Assembly: GCA_977006965.1 (NCBI GenBank)
Contig: OZ345370.1
Coordinates: 248,001 to 312,000 of the forward strand
From: Phymatolithon calcareum
Taxonomy: Eukaryota; Rhodophyta; Florideophyceae; Hapalidiales
Length of the DNA: 64,000 bases
Direction: 5' to 3'
Each line of letters begins with the position of its first letter. The first letter of the stretch is position 1. This document shows positions 19,030 to 30,506 of the stretch, one piece after another. Position numbers and translations under genes: made by a program. The notes beneath the pieces were generated by a model that was not told where the DNA came from, did not search any database, and worked only from the letters and a program-made list of their open reading frames with translations.

Positions 19030-19498
19030 TCCACGATGTATGAAAAGCTCCGGATTCGCTTTCGTGACCGATATTCAGAACAGCGCTCCACCTCCATGAA
19101 TAAAGAAGACGAAATGGAAACATTGCGCATTTCAGGGTTGAATATATGGACGAAGAGGATGCGAGGGGTGTCTGCCCATGTTGCACATGTTGATCCGTGC
19201 AGATTTTTTGTATCTTGTTATCATACACCGTGCATACTTTTTTCATAGACGGGACCTGAGCCGATGATGTGTACTGCTCTGATTGGTCGTATCAAAAATA
19301 TTTCGAGATATATGCGAAATCTAACGTTTTATTGGCAGAAACGAGAGCAAAATCTCAACTAATCAGATATTTCGTGTTCAAACTCTCAACTTCCACTTTG
19401 TGCGTCCCATTCTCTTCAGGGATACAAGAATGCTCCCACCTCCGTAGCTCATCTCTCTGGACGGAAGCAAGCGTCATTTGTCGTCGCTTCAAACTGCA
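19030..19498. other. Spacer upstream of catalase
   Basis: Follows the last recognisable piece of GST unit 2. It has an AATAAAG near 19100 and a C/T-rich block before the catalase ATG. No TATA box identified with confidence, no coding region. Confidence 0.4.
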
Positions 19499-21171
19499 AT
19501 GCATCGCGCTACGCCAACTTCATATGCCAGTGGGCAGCTACGGCACTCTGTGCCGAATGGCAAGCCGGCAATGGACCCCGAGAAGTATCGTCCCCGCGAG
19601 ATGTTCGACTCCGGGCCGCCGACGACGAACAGCGGAGCTCCAGTAGGCGACACACTCAATTCTTTAACCGTGAACGAACGCGGACCTGTGCTTCTATCCG
19701 ACTTTCATCTCGTTGAAAAATTGGCCAATTTCGATCGCGAGCGTATTCCGGAGCGTGTCGTCCATGCGCGTGGTGTTGCCTCGCGAGGTGATTTCGTTTG
19801 TACCCATCCCATTCCTCAACTCACCACAGCGTCTCCCTTCTCCGCTTCGGGAATGACCACGCCAGTCGCCGTGCGCTTCTCCACCGTCGTGCATTCCAGA
19901 CATTCACCTGAAACACTGCGTGATCCACGTGGATTTGCAGTCAAGTTTTACACGCAACAGGGAAACTGGGACCTTGTGGGTAATAACCTCCCCGTGTTCT
20001 TCATCCGTGACGCGATGGCGTTCCCTGATATGTAAGTTCTGTTGTCCTCTACGTTTTGCCGTGCAGTATCTGGAGGGATGAAAACGACAACTAACATGTT
20101 TCACTCATCGTGTTCCATCATCCCAGGGTTCATGCATTCAAACCGAGTCCAGTAACTGAGGCCCAGGAATGGCATCGCATTCTTGATTTCCTCTCCTTCC
20201 ACCCCGAATGCACGCATATGCTATCCTTCCTCATGGACGATGTGGGCATCCCCAAGAACTATACGTGCATGAATGGCGCGGGCGTGCACACATACGTCAT
20301 GATCAACGGTTCCGGAAAGGAGATGTATGTGAAGTTCCACTGGATCTCCGAACAAGGCGAACACAACCTACTCGACGACGAAGCAGAGCGTGTATGCGGG
20401 AAGAATTTCAGTCATGCCACACACCATCTGATCAACTCCATTGCTGCCGGTCAGTATCCATCATGGCGTCTGATGATTCAGACGATGGATCCCGGAACGG
20501 AATTGCATCATAAATGGGGTGATCCGCTCGACCCGACCAAAACTTGGCCTGAGGATCAGTTCCCTCTTCGGGAAGTCGGGCGTATGACATTGAATCGTAA
20601 TATGGAGAACCACTTTCTGGAAGGCGAACAACTTGCGTTCTCCCCCGGAAACATAATATCTGGAATCCACTACTCCAACGACAAGCTGCTGCAGGGCCGC
20701 ATATTCAGCTACGCAGACACGCAACGTTACCGAATTGGCGCCAACTACCTGCAGTTACCAGTCAATGCGCCGCGATGTCCGTTCATGAACAGGCAGTTTG
20801 ATGGCGCGCTCAATTTCATGCATCGTTCTAGCGACGTCAATTACTTCCCGACTTCCGCAAATAGGCAGATGGACAGGCCGCGCGCAGATATGAACGGTGT
20901 TGGAAGTGTACCGCCGTTGCCACGGGAAGAGGTGCGCGGTACGCAAATGAGGGGAAAGATACGGAATGAAAACAACTTTGCTCAGGCTGGGGAGAGATGG
21001 CGCAGCTTTGATAAGAATCGACGACAGCGGTTCGTGGAGCGTGTTGCCGGTACGCTGAATGAGCCGAAGGTGTCGAGACAACTCAAGGCGACGTGGGTTG
21101 GGTACTGGACTCAATGTGACCGCGAACTGGGAGCCAGGATTGGAGCTTTGGTCAAGAATAGCTCTATGTAG
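19499..21171 (+). CDS. Catalase (monofunctional, heme), two exons
   Basis: Exons 19499-20031 and 20127-21171 join to 525 aa, the small-subunit catalase size; it splits hydrogen peroxide to water and oxygen. The intron (20032-20126, 95 bp) has GTAAGT and CCCAG ends and rejoins FPDM to VHAFKP, a conserved catalase block. Visible signatures: [16 protein letters not shown], the distal-histidine site [13 protein letters not shown], the asparagine site [25 protein letters not shown], and the proximal-tyrosine heme ligand in [14 protein letters not shown]. The C-terminal catalase-related domain is complete. The protein ends NSSM, not a canonical peroxisomal SKL. The ATG giving [10 protein letters not shown] is the first in frame near the family start. 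It sits inside a GST cluster, a shared oxidative-stress theme. Confidence 0.95.
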
Positions 21172-21206
21172 AGTGGTGTACTTGAAACCTGAATTCGTGT
21201 CAAAGA

Positions 21207-21440
21207 CGTTTTACTCATGCCAAGGCAGCGACCAAGTGCGTCTTTTCCAACAAAGGTCAAGTCATAAAAGAGGAATGCGTAATTTTAATTAGCGCTGGTT
21301 ATCATCATCGCAGAGTTCATGTGTTCTCAGCTAGATGCGTCTGTTTGCTTGCTTTTGTGGTACTTAGCCCGCGTGGAAACAAACTTACTTGGGTGTTCGA
21401 CTTCTAGCAAGTTTCACCAAGGAAGACTGATGGCGCGAAA
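21207..21440 (+). pseudogene. GST 3' relic
   Basis: Thirty-five bases past the catalase stop the sequence reads THAKAATKCVFSNKGQV, matching THVKAATKSVFSNEKIK of the GST C-terminus, followed by decayed 3' UTR (TTCATGTGTTCTCAGCTAG, GTGGAAACAAACTTACTTGGGTGTTCG). Only the last ~20 codons survive. It shows that the GST array once extended beyond the catalase gene, or that the catalase was inserted into a GST unit. Confidence 0.75.
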
Positions 21441-24139
21441 ACCCCCGTTACAACTTCTTTTCTGTGATGTATAACATTAAAACCACGATACGTTCCTCAC
21501 CTGAATCAAAAAAGGGTTGAGCCCCCGTTTTGGTGCGTCAGTCACGAGCGGGCTAGAGGGAGTCAAACATGTTCAGTGCAGTCACGATGCCTATCTACCT
21601 GTACGCGTCGGACATGATGCCGCCGAGCTACAGTAGAACGTTCACCGTTCGACACGCCGTCGCGTTTTTGGGAGTCGACGGTGTAGTCCATCGATTGAAT
21701 GCCTCAATGACGAAGGTCAAAAGGCTGGTCATGCGACCGCCACGGATCGAAGATGGGAGCGAGCCGCGGGCAACGTGTGTGTGGACGGCAAGGAAGAGCG
21801 TGTCTTTTCCCGGCGCAACCGTGTTCGAGTGAGACCTGGTCCATGACCGTACTGGAATGACGTCGTAGAGCGCGAGTGTGTGTGGGGAAAAGATGAATGG
21901 ACGGGTGCGTTGCGGAAACTACAAGTTGTGGGGAGGGTTCGGACGACGGGTGCGGAAGATTAGATGACGGAACAGTGACGACAGTGTGCGAGCGGGGGAA
22001 ATGTAAACGTGGTTCGTGCGAGCAACAGAAAAGCTGATGCGTGCGCATGAGTGCCAAGTGCCATCCGATTTCCAACGAGCGTTGCAGCGCGAGGAGAGTG
22101 CAGGAACAATCATTGTTGATGCTCCGCACCAAGGCGGGAATAGGAGTAGACGAATAGATCCATTCCCCATGATCTACATCCCCTATAGAGGATGTGGATC
22201 ATGATGTTGCTGATTTTAACGTGAGACACGTGGACAATCCAACACGAGAAACTCGAATCGAAGCCTAAATCCAGGGGAAAGCTAACTTTCCCCTGCCTAC
22301 ACCGATGACGAATCATCCACCTCATCGGGTCGAGCATGTTCTCGTCAACACATTCGCCGATCAACTAACACGCTCACATCACCTTACTCCATCATATCCT
22401 TCACTCCAGCTCCTGGGAGCCTTCATAACCACTTCGACATGGACGCCGCCGGCGCCGTAGCCTCCGTACTACCTCGTCGACATCTGGAAGAACTAGATGG
22501 TCATCATCCGTCATTCCCTTGACACTTTCCATAACTTGGAAGATGGCGTCAATCTGGCGAAGAACCTATCGCCGAGGTGGAGAATCATTTTCTATGGGCA
22601 CCGAAGGTCATTTCCACTACAATGCTTTCGTGCTCTCGTCGACGAGCAGCAGCGTCCGTGCAAATCATTCTCAATCGCTGCAGCTCCACTTTGATGACTC
22701 TCGAAAGAAAACCAAAGTCCATGGTTCATCGGGCAGTCCAGGCCAATAGCACAAGCAGCACCACGAATGCTCTCCAACCGGAAGTGAAAAGCGTCTCAAA
22801 CAAGTTGCTCATGCTGATTTCAATGCTCACCACAGGACATAACATTCAAGAACTTCAAGATGACATTGCACCTAAATTCGACAGCTTCCAACTCTCCAGT
22901 GACGTGAACGACGACTCCGTGACTAGAATGAATTGTTTCAACATTTCTCCGGAGTGCTTCCTTCCACGCGATATACTTCTTCAATAATACTGTGGAGTCG
23001 AAAGCTGTCGAGCTTCGGTACGAAAACATATCAAAATTATTGATTGTTCTGTTCTGTGGTAAGGGAGGGCAACAGCATCATTTGCAATGCGGGTGACGAA
23101 GAAAAGCTGCCGATAGGGGCGGGCGACTGGATACATGCTGTGATGCTCAGATGTCGGCGAAGAGAGGAGAAGCCGGGCGGTCACAAGGCGGTTCGAGGCA
23201 GTCGGCAGATGAAATTGTAGCGTGTGTGCTTTTCGCGTACGACTCTTTGGAGGGCGGAGAAACCCTGCCGGCCAGCTCCAGATGGATACGATAAGCAGCA
23301 ATGTGGTTTGCCACATGGATGTTGCCAAAGTATCACGAAAACCTGAGAGAAGTGTGACTGACGACGGTGGTTTGGCAGCGGTAGAAGCGTTCCGCGGAAG
23401 ATGTGCGAAACAGGTGTATCCGAAGAGACAAGAGTGCCAAGAACCAAAGCCCCGGGAGGCCTCAGACGCCGCCACACGGTGGCGCTGCTTGGGTGGGGCG
23501 TTGTGTGACTAGCACGAGCGAGACAACTCTCCTATTCATGAGTACTATCTCTCTGTCTCTTGCTTTTCTCTGCAGCCCTTCAATTTGCGTGCTTGAAAAC
23601 AAAACTTTCGGACATTCTTTAATCACTGCTGGTGTCATTCTGAGCCGAATCACACATGAAGTATTCATAGGCGCCCACGCAAAGTGGACATGTTCGCCGA
23701 AGCCGATCCAATTATGGTTTCGATTGCACTATAACTGCACTGCACATCCCTTTCTCCCTAAAAGTAGTTTGTGCTCGAAGCCGTATAAAGTGCATTGAGT
23801 TTGCTTGACGAAACAGATTTTGCACAACCTTTCAGAACAACACGAAACATGTACCACGGGTAGCTCATCCACGGAAAGCACAACATATTCGTTGCGCGCT
23901 GGAGTTTACCGGCCAAAAAGTAATGCTGAAGGGCTCTTTCGACCAGTGCCAAACATCGTTTGAAGCCCCCAGATGGTACTACGAGACTTTTCTCCTGCGA
24001 CTGCAAGTGAGCACAGTGGGAAAATTCAGCTACAGTTTCAAGGTTGATGGCCGATAGATGTAAGATATTGCTAGATCTTTTCCACTCTGTTTTCGATTTA
24101 GTCGCACTTTCCCACATGTCTTTCGTTTCTTCTCTAGCA
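21441..24139. other. No gene assigned
   Basis: Several overlapping frames of 85-165 codons occur on both strands (for example 21569-21832 plus, 22577-22987 plus, 22981-23475 minus), but none has a recognisable domain, and opposite-strand overlaps make most of them shadows. A perfect 10-bp stem with a CTAA loop lies at 22272-22295 (CAGGGGAAAG / CTTTCCCCTG) and an imperfect GATCTACATCC/GGATGTGGATC hairpin at 22170-22200. Confidence 0.4.
22272..22295. repeat. Perfect stem-loop
   Basis: CAGGGGAAAG, CTAA, CTTTCCCCTG. Ten perfect base pairs and a four-base loop. No poly-T tract follows, so it is not a typical terminator. Function unknown. Confidence 0.6.
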
Positions 24140-25090
24140 GGTGCAACGAAGCCTATCCGACAGAGGAGGACGATGACGGAACGCGATGCAACTATGGGTA
24201 TGTAGTACAATCAGAAACGTACCCCTCTGCCGTGCCTGTCACTTGGGATCACGACCGAAAATCCGTCAGAGTGTTCGGCTCATGGGACGGTCGGTCAACG
24301 GGAAACCGTGTATCCAAGAATTGCGATGGTTATTTCTGTACTGATGAGACCGCAGCTCCCGGCGTGTAACAGTACAAGTTCCACGAAGAGCTATCGAAAA
24401 CAACCGAGTACATGCTAGGGGCTCAGATAGAACACCAGACATAAGAGTAGAGCCGCCCTAGTGAGGGTAGCACCTGAGGAAGCCTTGCCAGTATATTCGT
24501 ATGACTGTGGGGCTTTAAAAAAATTGCAATAGAAAAGTACAAGTTCCTGGTCTATTTTGAATAGAGGTGAGAACTATGGCCACGCTTCTACAGTAGCTCA
24601 TTTCTCATTTTCAAAGCAACTCTAATCTATCATCCCGAATTTGTTTTCTTCTTTCGTGTCTGAACTAGAGTCAACACGAGACCCCCTACTGTTCGCGACG
24701 AGCAATGAAACTTGAATAATAATATTCAAGCTTCTTGAAACACACCGCAGTTAGAGTTGTGGTGTAATTGGGACATATATGTTATTGGCAGCTGGGATGG
24801 ATGGCGAAGACCCATCCCACTCGGGCGCATGGACGGTAGCAACATGAGGACGATCCTCCAGCTACCACTGGGGACTTATAAGTTCAAGTTCAGGGACGAA
24901 AAATCCTGGTTGTAAGTGGAACTGCACTCTCGTTTGTAGTTGCACTGTTTTCTTATCTTCCTGCTCTAACATTAATTTGTTTCTGTGTTGTAGTACGAAC
25001 CCGAACCTTCCTACTGCATGGAATAAGTCAGGTAATCTCAACGATCTCCTTACTATTGTAACATACGTGCCTAAGTACGGCGTGCTCTGA
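24140..25090 (+). pseudogene. Two-module CBM48 / AMPK-beta-like glycan-binding protein, probably decayed
   Basis: Two successive copies of a glycogen/starch-binding fold are visible. Module 1 (about 24225-24400) reads VPVTWDHDRKSVRVFGSWDG and, after an in-frame TAA, QYKFHEE. Module 2 starts behind a likely acceptor at about 24753 and reads NWDIYVIGSWDGWRRPIPL, LQLPLGTYKFKFRDEKSW; a GTAAGT...TTGTAG intron (24912-24993) leads to TNPNLPTAW, SGNLNDLLTIVTYVPK and a TGA at 25088-25090. The tryptophan of SWDGW and the KF of YKFKF are the expected glycan-binding and core positions. CBM48 modules in AMPK-beta subunits and laforin-like proteins bind storage glucan, which in red algae is cytosolic floridean starch. 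No kinase-interaction or phosphatase domain is visible. The stop in module 1 and repeat-like DNA between the modules suggest a pseudogene, or an unrecognised splicing pattern. Confidence 0.6.
24432..24530 (-). repeat. Dispersed repeat (inverted relative to 27305)
   Basis: The reverse complement reads TTTAAAGCCCCACAGTCATACGAATATACTGGCAAGGCTTCC and matches 27305-27400 over about 90 bp; the two lie inverted either side of the minus-strand GST. A third, shorter match is at 40268-40330. Confidence 0.6.
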
Positions 25091-25193
25091 GTGCTGTTTT
25101 TCATATAAAACCGAAGCGATCCCATGGATAAAGCCTTTTTGTTGATCAAAGTTGTTTACTTGTGCTTTGAGTCTTATCATTGCCTCCTACAGT

Positions 25194-25799
25194 CTACGCA
25201 TGCCTGGCGTTCCACTCTCTAACTTTCTCGTTGTCACTCACAGCCTTCACAGCTGCCATGGCATGTGAGTACTTATCGAGACATCCGCCCGGGACATGGT
25301 CAAACTGTACACCTTTGTTAATAGCGGAGAGAAACAGCATAACTTTCAGGTCAGCAATAGATAGTTCATCACCCAGAAGATAGGGCCCCTTAGACTTGGC
25401 ATATATCTTGTCCATAGGACCGACGTAGCGTGGAACAGTTTGGCTGACAAACATTTCTCGCGCTTCCTTCGAATTGTTCTTAAATACTTCGGTGATAAGG
25501 GTGTCAATAACGTCGACAATCATGTCGACCTTGAGGGCGGCCTTATTGCACTTGGGGTAGAGACCGGCGAGCTTTCCTGCGTAGCGCAACATGGCGTTGG
25601 ACTCGGCAAAGATCTCATCGTCGAGAGTGATGGTGGGCATAGAGAGGAAGGGAAGTTTTCGACTTTTCTTGGCTGCGGCAAACGCCTCCTGATCTAGGCG
25701 CTCGTCCTCAAACTCAATTCCTCCGATGTGCAATGCCAGTCGAGTGGGCTCTGCGCGCCCTTTGATTGGGAAGTAGGTTATCTTGATAGCTGGAGTCAT
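25194..25799 (-). CDS. Glutathione S-transferase, sigma-like, with catalytic tyrosine
   Basis: 201 aa, same architecture as the array GSTs but clearly diverged: ITYFPIKGRAEPTRLAL, PTITLDDEIFAESNAMLRYAG, LLGDELSIADLKVM. Unlike the array copies it keeps the tyrosine at residue 9 used to activate glutathione. The ATG is fixed by family length. It is on the opposite strand and has its own TATA box. Converges tail-to-tail with the CBM48-like gene (about 100 bp apart). Cytosolic detoxification role inferred from family. Confidence 0.92.
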   Translation of the reverse strand: MTPAIKITYFPIKGRAEPTRLALHIGGIEFEDERLDQEAFAAAKKSRKLPFLSMPTITLDDEIFAESNAMLRYAGKLAGLYPKCNKAALKVDMIVDVIDTLITEVFKNNSKEAREMFVSQTVPRYVGPMDKIYAKSKGPYLLGDELSIADLKVMLFLSAINKGVQFDHVPGGCLDKYSHAMAAVKAVSDNEKVREWNARHA

Positions 25800-25896
25800 T
25801 TTGAGGAGACTGATGCCGAACGAATTTCGTCACGATGCTCAAGGTGCTTGTGGTTAAGTTGATGTTTGTCCAGTTTGTGTTCGAAGCAAGGCACCC

Positions 25897-25903
25897 CTTT
25901 ATA
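25897..25903 (-). promoter_or_regulatory. TATA box of minus-strand GST
   Basis: Minus strand reads CCCTATAAAGGGGTG, about 98 bp upstream of the ATG at 25799. Confidence 0.65.
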
Positions 25904-27304
25904 GGGTTTTTGCAACGGGAGATTGCTCATATTTTAGAGACGTTTTGAAAGAGTATCCAAGACATTGGCAAACGTAGTTTGTTCGTTTATGGGGTGGACG
26001 ACACCGAAGCTATTGGGCGATATTCAAGGCAGCGATGTTTGAAATGAACATAATTGTGCAATCACATTCTTCGTAGTGGTCATGATCCCAAACTACTCGA
26101 AAGGATCTATGCAACATATACGTTTCGACGATAATCGATCTCAGACAAGGGAGGGCACCTGCTTCTCGGCAACGAGTAGCCAGATCATCGTCTGGCAGTG
26201 TGCAAGCGTACAGTACAGTATGTTCGACCTGGCTTGAGAAGATTTCCGCGTTAGAGAGTAGGATATTGTGCAGCGAGGCGTGGCAGACCCTGAGCCAATT
26301 GCATCGCGCGGAGTGTTTTTTATGTCGGAAATCTCCCACGCCACTTCTCGCAGCCTCGACCCCGCTATCATAATGAATCCCATGTCCAATCTCACACGTA
26401 TTAATGGCAACTGTAACCATTGCAAACACGAGAGCCTCCGCCGACATCAAGAACGGATCGAAAAGGAAGAAGAAAAAGAGAGAAAATTTGCCGTCTATGC
26501 CAAAGAGAAAGCAAACCCTGCAGTTCAGATTCGATCCAGGAACATTGACTCCTAGCAGTCAAGTGGTTCTTTGGTCGCTTCCCGCCGCGAAAACCAGAGT
26601 CTTACATTGAACGTTTCGACAAGGTTGCGGAAGAGAATCTGAAAACTCTACAGCGAAATTTAACAATTCCAAAAGTAGAAGGACCTTGGGAAGAATAAAC
26701 AAAAATGGCTAGACAAACTTGTGGCCTTGCAGATCTATATGTCAGAAGATATGTTAGTGTAATGTAATCCGTTTAGGAAATGGGATGGCAGTGCGCTGGG
26801 AAGCTATACCGGGAAGCTGCTCTGCTGTTGGTAAATGCCGGCGTTGAGAGCTTCCAAAATAAAAACTTACATTTCCCCTTGTAATAATTGATAATCGCAA
26901 AGTACACAATCAGAAGTGAGAAAGTTGTAGACGGTGTCGAAGTAAGACAAGGCAACTAAGTATGGGTATCCGATACGTCAAGAGCGTTTGTACCGGCCCC
27001 TTTAAAATGTTATAGAGTTGAGATTGATGTCGGTAGAGGTGAATAATAGTAATCGAGAATCGTTGAGCTGTTCGCGTTGATAAAGGTGTGAATACGATGC
27101 CAGCGCAGGTTGTATGTTCAGAGCAGTATGGTATGCGAGAAAAAAATGATAATTCGTAGAAAGCATTGCCATATGCTGTCGAACTCTGTTTCGGAATTTT
27201 CAGTCATACCCGTCGTGGATATTTGCGAGAATCTTCCGCGGATGTATTGAATCGCCAGTTGTAAGTACTTCACGTTTGGGAGTTTGAGGATTTTTTTGAC
27301 AAGT
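25904..27304. other. Intergenic, no gene recognised
   Basis: Contains a 146-codon minus frame (26450-26010) overlapped by several other frames and without a recognisable domain; a lysine-rich plus frame (26404-26610) is low-complexity. AT content rises towards 27 kb. Confidence 0.45.
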
Positions 27305-27400
27305 TTATTTTTAAAAGCCCCGTAGTCTTACGAATATACGGGCAAGGCTTCCACAGGCGGTACCCACAATTGGGTAGCTCTTCAGTTATGTTAGGTCTTC
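27305..27400 (+). repeat. Dispersed repeat, second copy
   Basis: TTAAAAGCCCCGTAGTCTTACGAATATACGGGCAAGGCTTCC, inverted relative to the copy at 24432-24530 and in the same orientation as the partial copy at 40268. Confidence 0.6.
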
Positions 27401-27542
27401 TGTCGGAGCCACTAACATTTACTCGCATTTTTTGATAACTCTCAGTAAAAGTTTCCGAATCGTCGCCTCTTAGTACAGGACTTCAATACGTCGATGGTGT
27501 CGGCATACTAGAGAAGTATACTGCAATGTCGGACTGTATTAG

Positions 27543-27590
27543 AAGCATCATTAGCAGTCGTTAATTATTAACGACTGTTTACGATGCTTA
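27543..27590. repeat. Nested palindrome
   Basis: An inner hairpin with 11-bp perfect arms and one-base spacer (27555-27577; arms CAGTCGTTAAT / ATTAACGACTG) is nested in outer arms AAGCATC / GATGCTT. Could extrude a cruciform. No associated gene. Confidence 0.6.
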
Positions 27591-28365
27591 ACGAATTCCA
27601 GGAGACCGTTGTCGGTTGGCCTCCACTATAACGTTATGCGTTCGTCTAGACGAAGAGAACAGTTCAAACCAGTATCGACTGCCGACACGAGCTTGATTAA
27701 TACCCGTTCCTGATTCCGGCATGGTGTTGGCACGTGCCACTCCACCAGTGCATCGCGAATGCCTCTCCCAAGCAGGGCAATTGGCGGCCGCGCGGCCGCT
27801 CGCTTTCACGGCAACCGCACGGCTTGATTGGAATGTCGTCTGCGATGTTCCGCTCAGGTGTTCGGGTGCAAGCACGCGGGTGTTGTTTTCACCGTGCACT
27901 CTCTGCATGCATCATCGTTTCGTTCTCTGTACAATTTGCCCCCGTTCCACTGCAGCGAGTGGCGGTGTCTGCGACGCGCTGTTGCCTTTCGACGAATTGG
28001 GTCATGGTTGCGCACGCCGCACGGGACGACGGAGAAGAGCTGTATCGTTGCGTTGTAGCGGAAAGGTAATTGTGCGAGCGGGCGGCACGGCCGAGATGAC
28101 TTCAGCGTTGTGTTGTATTGGCTGTACTTTGAACGAGAAAGGGCAGAATGACAAACGGTGACAAGATTTTATGGGAGAGTTGCTTCTCGTGTAGCGTTCC
28201 TTGTAAATCTTCGCTGTCATAAGATACCGGGCCGTTGACGTCCGCATTCACGTCCCTCGTCTGAGGTTGCTTCTTTAATTGCGGCTCCTTCATAGGTTGC
28301 CGCACTGTGTGTCCACAATTGTCTTCCTCGTCATTCTTGCCATGTGACGTTGGTCTAGACTGTAG
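27591..28365. other. GC-rich stretch, no gene assigned
   Basis: A 146-codon plus frame (27721-28161) is open but overlapped by two other plus frames and a minus frame of similar length, as happens in GC-rich DNA. No domain recognised. It lies between the palindrome and the 3' end of the GT92-like gene. Confidence 0.35.
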
Positions 28366-30506
28366 TTATAAAAAATTGGCCGAAAGTTTGGAAAACAAGT
28401 TTTGAAAAAATAGAATAACACGGTGATGCGCTCTTGCCGTCCGACTTCCGTCAATGTCATACACACAAGGGCTCATAGCCAAATCCCATCTCGGATGCCA
28501 TGTGCGCACGGCGGTAGTAGTGAGCCTAGTGTTGATATCCACATCGCCGAGTTTTCCACCGCGTTTCAATCTGATCGCGGTATGAATAGCGAATCCCAAT
28601 CCGCGCTGACAACTCATTGCGATCTTGCCGTTGGTAATTTTCCGCCGTCTATAGCAGAAAGTTTCCGACATTGAGTTCGACATGTCCAAGAGTGGGATAC
28701 GCGATGAAAGCATGACGTCTTTCGTGATGTGACGACTTTCATTCAGGGTTCTGAAATGGAAGTTCAACCACGACATTCGCAGTGCACCGTTCGTCCAGAA
28801 GGCGTATTTGTCAAATGCGGCACTTGCCGTGTGCGGCGGTCGCGATCGAATGATGCCGAGGTTTTGCGCGTTGGGCGCGAGGAATTCATCAAGGTCCAGC
28901 ACCGCTACCCACTGGAGGGGGGGGAGACAGGGTTGAAATCGAACGTAGGGGAGTTAGTGTGGTGTGACCGTCAGGAGCGTTGTTTGTGGAGGAAAAACAT
29001 ACCTTAAAATATGGGGAGATAAGCGTGTAGGCAAAGAAATTGTTCTGATACTGTCCCGAATAGAAGGATGCTGCACATGGCGAGCCTCGCTCCTTTCCGT
29101 CGTAATTGCTTCCAAATCTACAGAACGGCACCACGATAATATTGGGGAATAACGCTCTGGGCACACCGAGCATGACGAGCTCGTGTTCCGTGACGTTTGC
29201 GACAGTTTTCAACAAGTTGGTATTTTCAGCCTCGAATTCAGCAACACACGTTCTGTTCCCCCTGCAGACATCGTATATCTCAAACAAGCTCCGTTCCATT
29301 ACAATCGTCACAAGCACCTACAAATAGACGGCAAGAACAGTGCAACGTCAGCACCTACGTAACATTCCCGCAAACGCACACGCAGTGCTCCAAACAACGT
29401 ACCACCTCGAACCGCAACGGTCCCAGCAGCGCCCTTGCGGCAAAGTGTGCAATATCACTAATCTTGTTCTTCTTCTTCTTCCCATGCAACGGACTGCCAA
29501 GCATGACCGCAGCGCCGCTCGCCCGGTTACAATTTTCCGCCCGTCCCACACGAGATAAAACAGCAGGAAGTTTATCAGGCTCCTCCCATCCGGTGATGCA
29601 TTCCAGGTTGATCGTCGGTTCAAAGTGCAGCACCTCGCCGTCATACCTCAGCAATGGTATCCTGAGCGATAATCCGGCACCCCGTCGCGCGACCATGCGA
29701 AGTTTCGACTCCCATTCCTGCACGTTCCTCCCGTCTCTGCCACGCAGCGAAAGGACGATCTGCCAATCACTGATGCGCATCCCATCCTTCGTTCGCGCAG
29801 TCCGCGTGCCGGGTTTGTACATCCCGTCGCGCACGCGGAAGTTTGTCGCATGAATCACGTAGTCCACATGCACATCAACCTCGCGCTCGAGAAAGACACG
29901 CGCCGCAGACTCCCCCATTTCATCCGACAGGAGGCGAACAGAGGGTCCGAGTGGCGTTCCAGCCTTGTCCGTCGCGCCCGGACTGCTCAGTCTGACGGAG
30001 AGATGCACGGAAGCGTAGAAAACAACACGTACAAACGGCGGAACATTCTGTCTGAAAAACGTATTCCGTCCGCGTTCGCGCGCATACATTGTGCGAAATT
30101 CAGCACGCGATGCATGACGCCGATCCAGAAGGACGTCGCGGAGCATGATGTACGGCTCCTGTCCGCCCCCCGCGGGTGACGCGGAGTTCCACTTTCCCGT
30201 GCATGCGCGTGACGTTTGCGGGGTCCAGACGGTGATGCCCGGACTGTGTGCAGTGTTATTCCTTGATATTGACTGGCTGTTAACCGGTAATGCATGATCC
30301 AACTGTTCTTCCGTGTTGGACAGTTGGAGAACGACGAATAGTGCGGAAAGGAAGACGAAAAGAGAGAGAAATATAACACTGCGAAGATAGAGGGCGGAGC
30401 GTCGACCGGTGCGTTCGCGCCCGCTCGACAGTGCCCTGTGCATGCGCGCGCGCAGACGGGAGAGGAGGATGCGGAGCTTGATTATCCGCTTGTTCCTGGA
30501 ATGCAT
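28366..30506 (-). CDS. GT92-like glycosyltransferase, type II membrane protein, three exons
   Basis: Exons on the minus strand: 30506-29403, 29317-29003, 28911-28366 (654 aa). Introns have GTACGT...TTGTAG and GTATGT...CTCCAG ends, both phase 0. Residues 1-40 are basic and cytosolic, then one hydrophobic anchor (YLRSVIFLSLFVFLSALFVV), then a lumenal stem and catalytic part: a classical Golgi type II layout. The diagnostic block is WVAVLDLDEFLAP at the start of exon 3, the acidic DxD-type motif of GT92 (DUF23) enzymes; the GSPLHGKKKK and ALLGPLRFEVV segments fit the family's upstream motifs. GT92 members add galactose to N-glycans or polysaccharides; here the acceptor is unknown. Family assignment is from motifs only. 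Confidence 0.65.

Noticed and set aside
21569-23512. Cluster of 60-165-codon frames
   Set aside because: Many overlap on opposite strands, none has a recognisable domain and no splice chain could be built.
27721-28161. 146-codon plus-strand gene
   Set aside because: Three plus-strand frames and two minus-strand frames are open over the same GC-rich stretch; nothing selects one as real.
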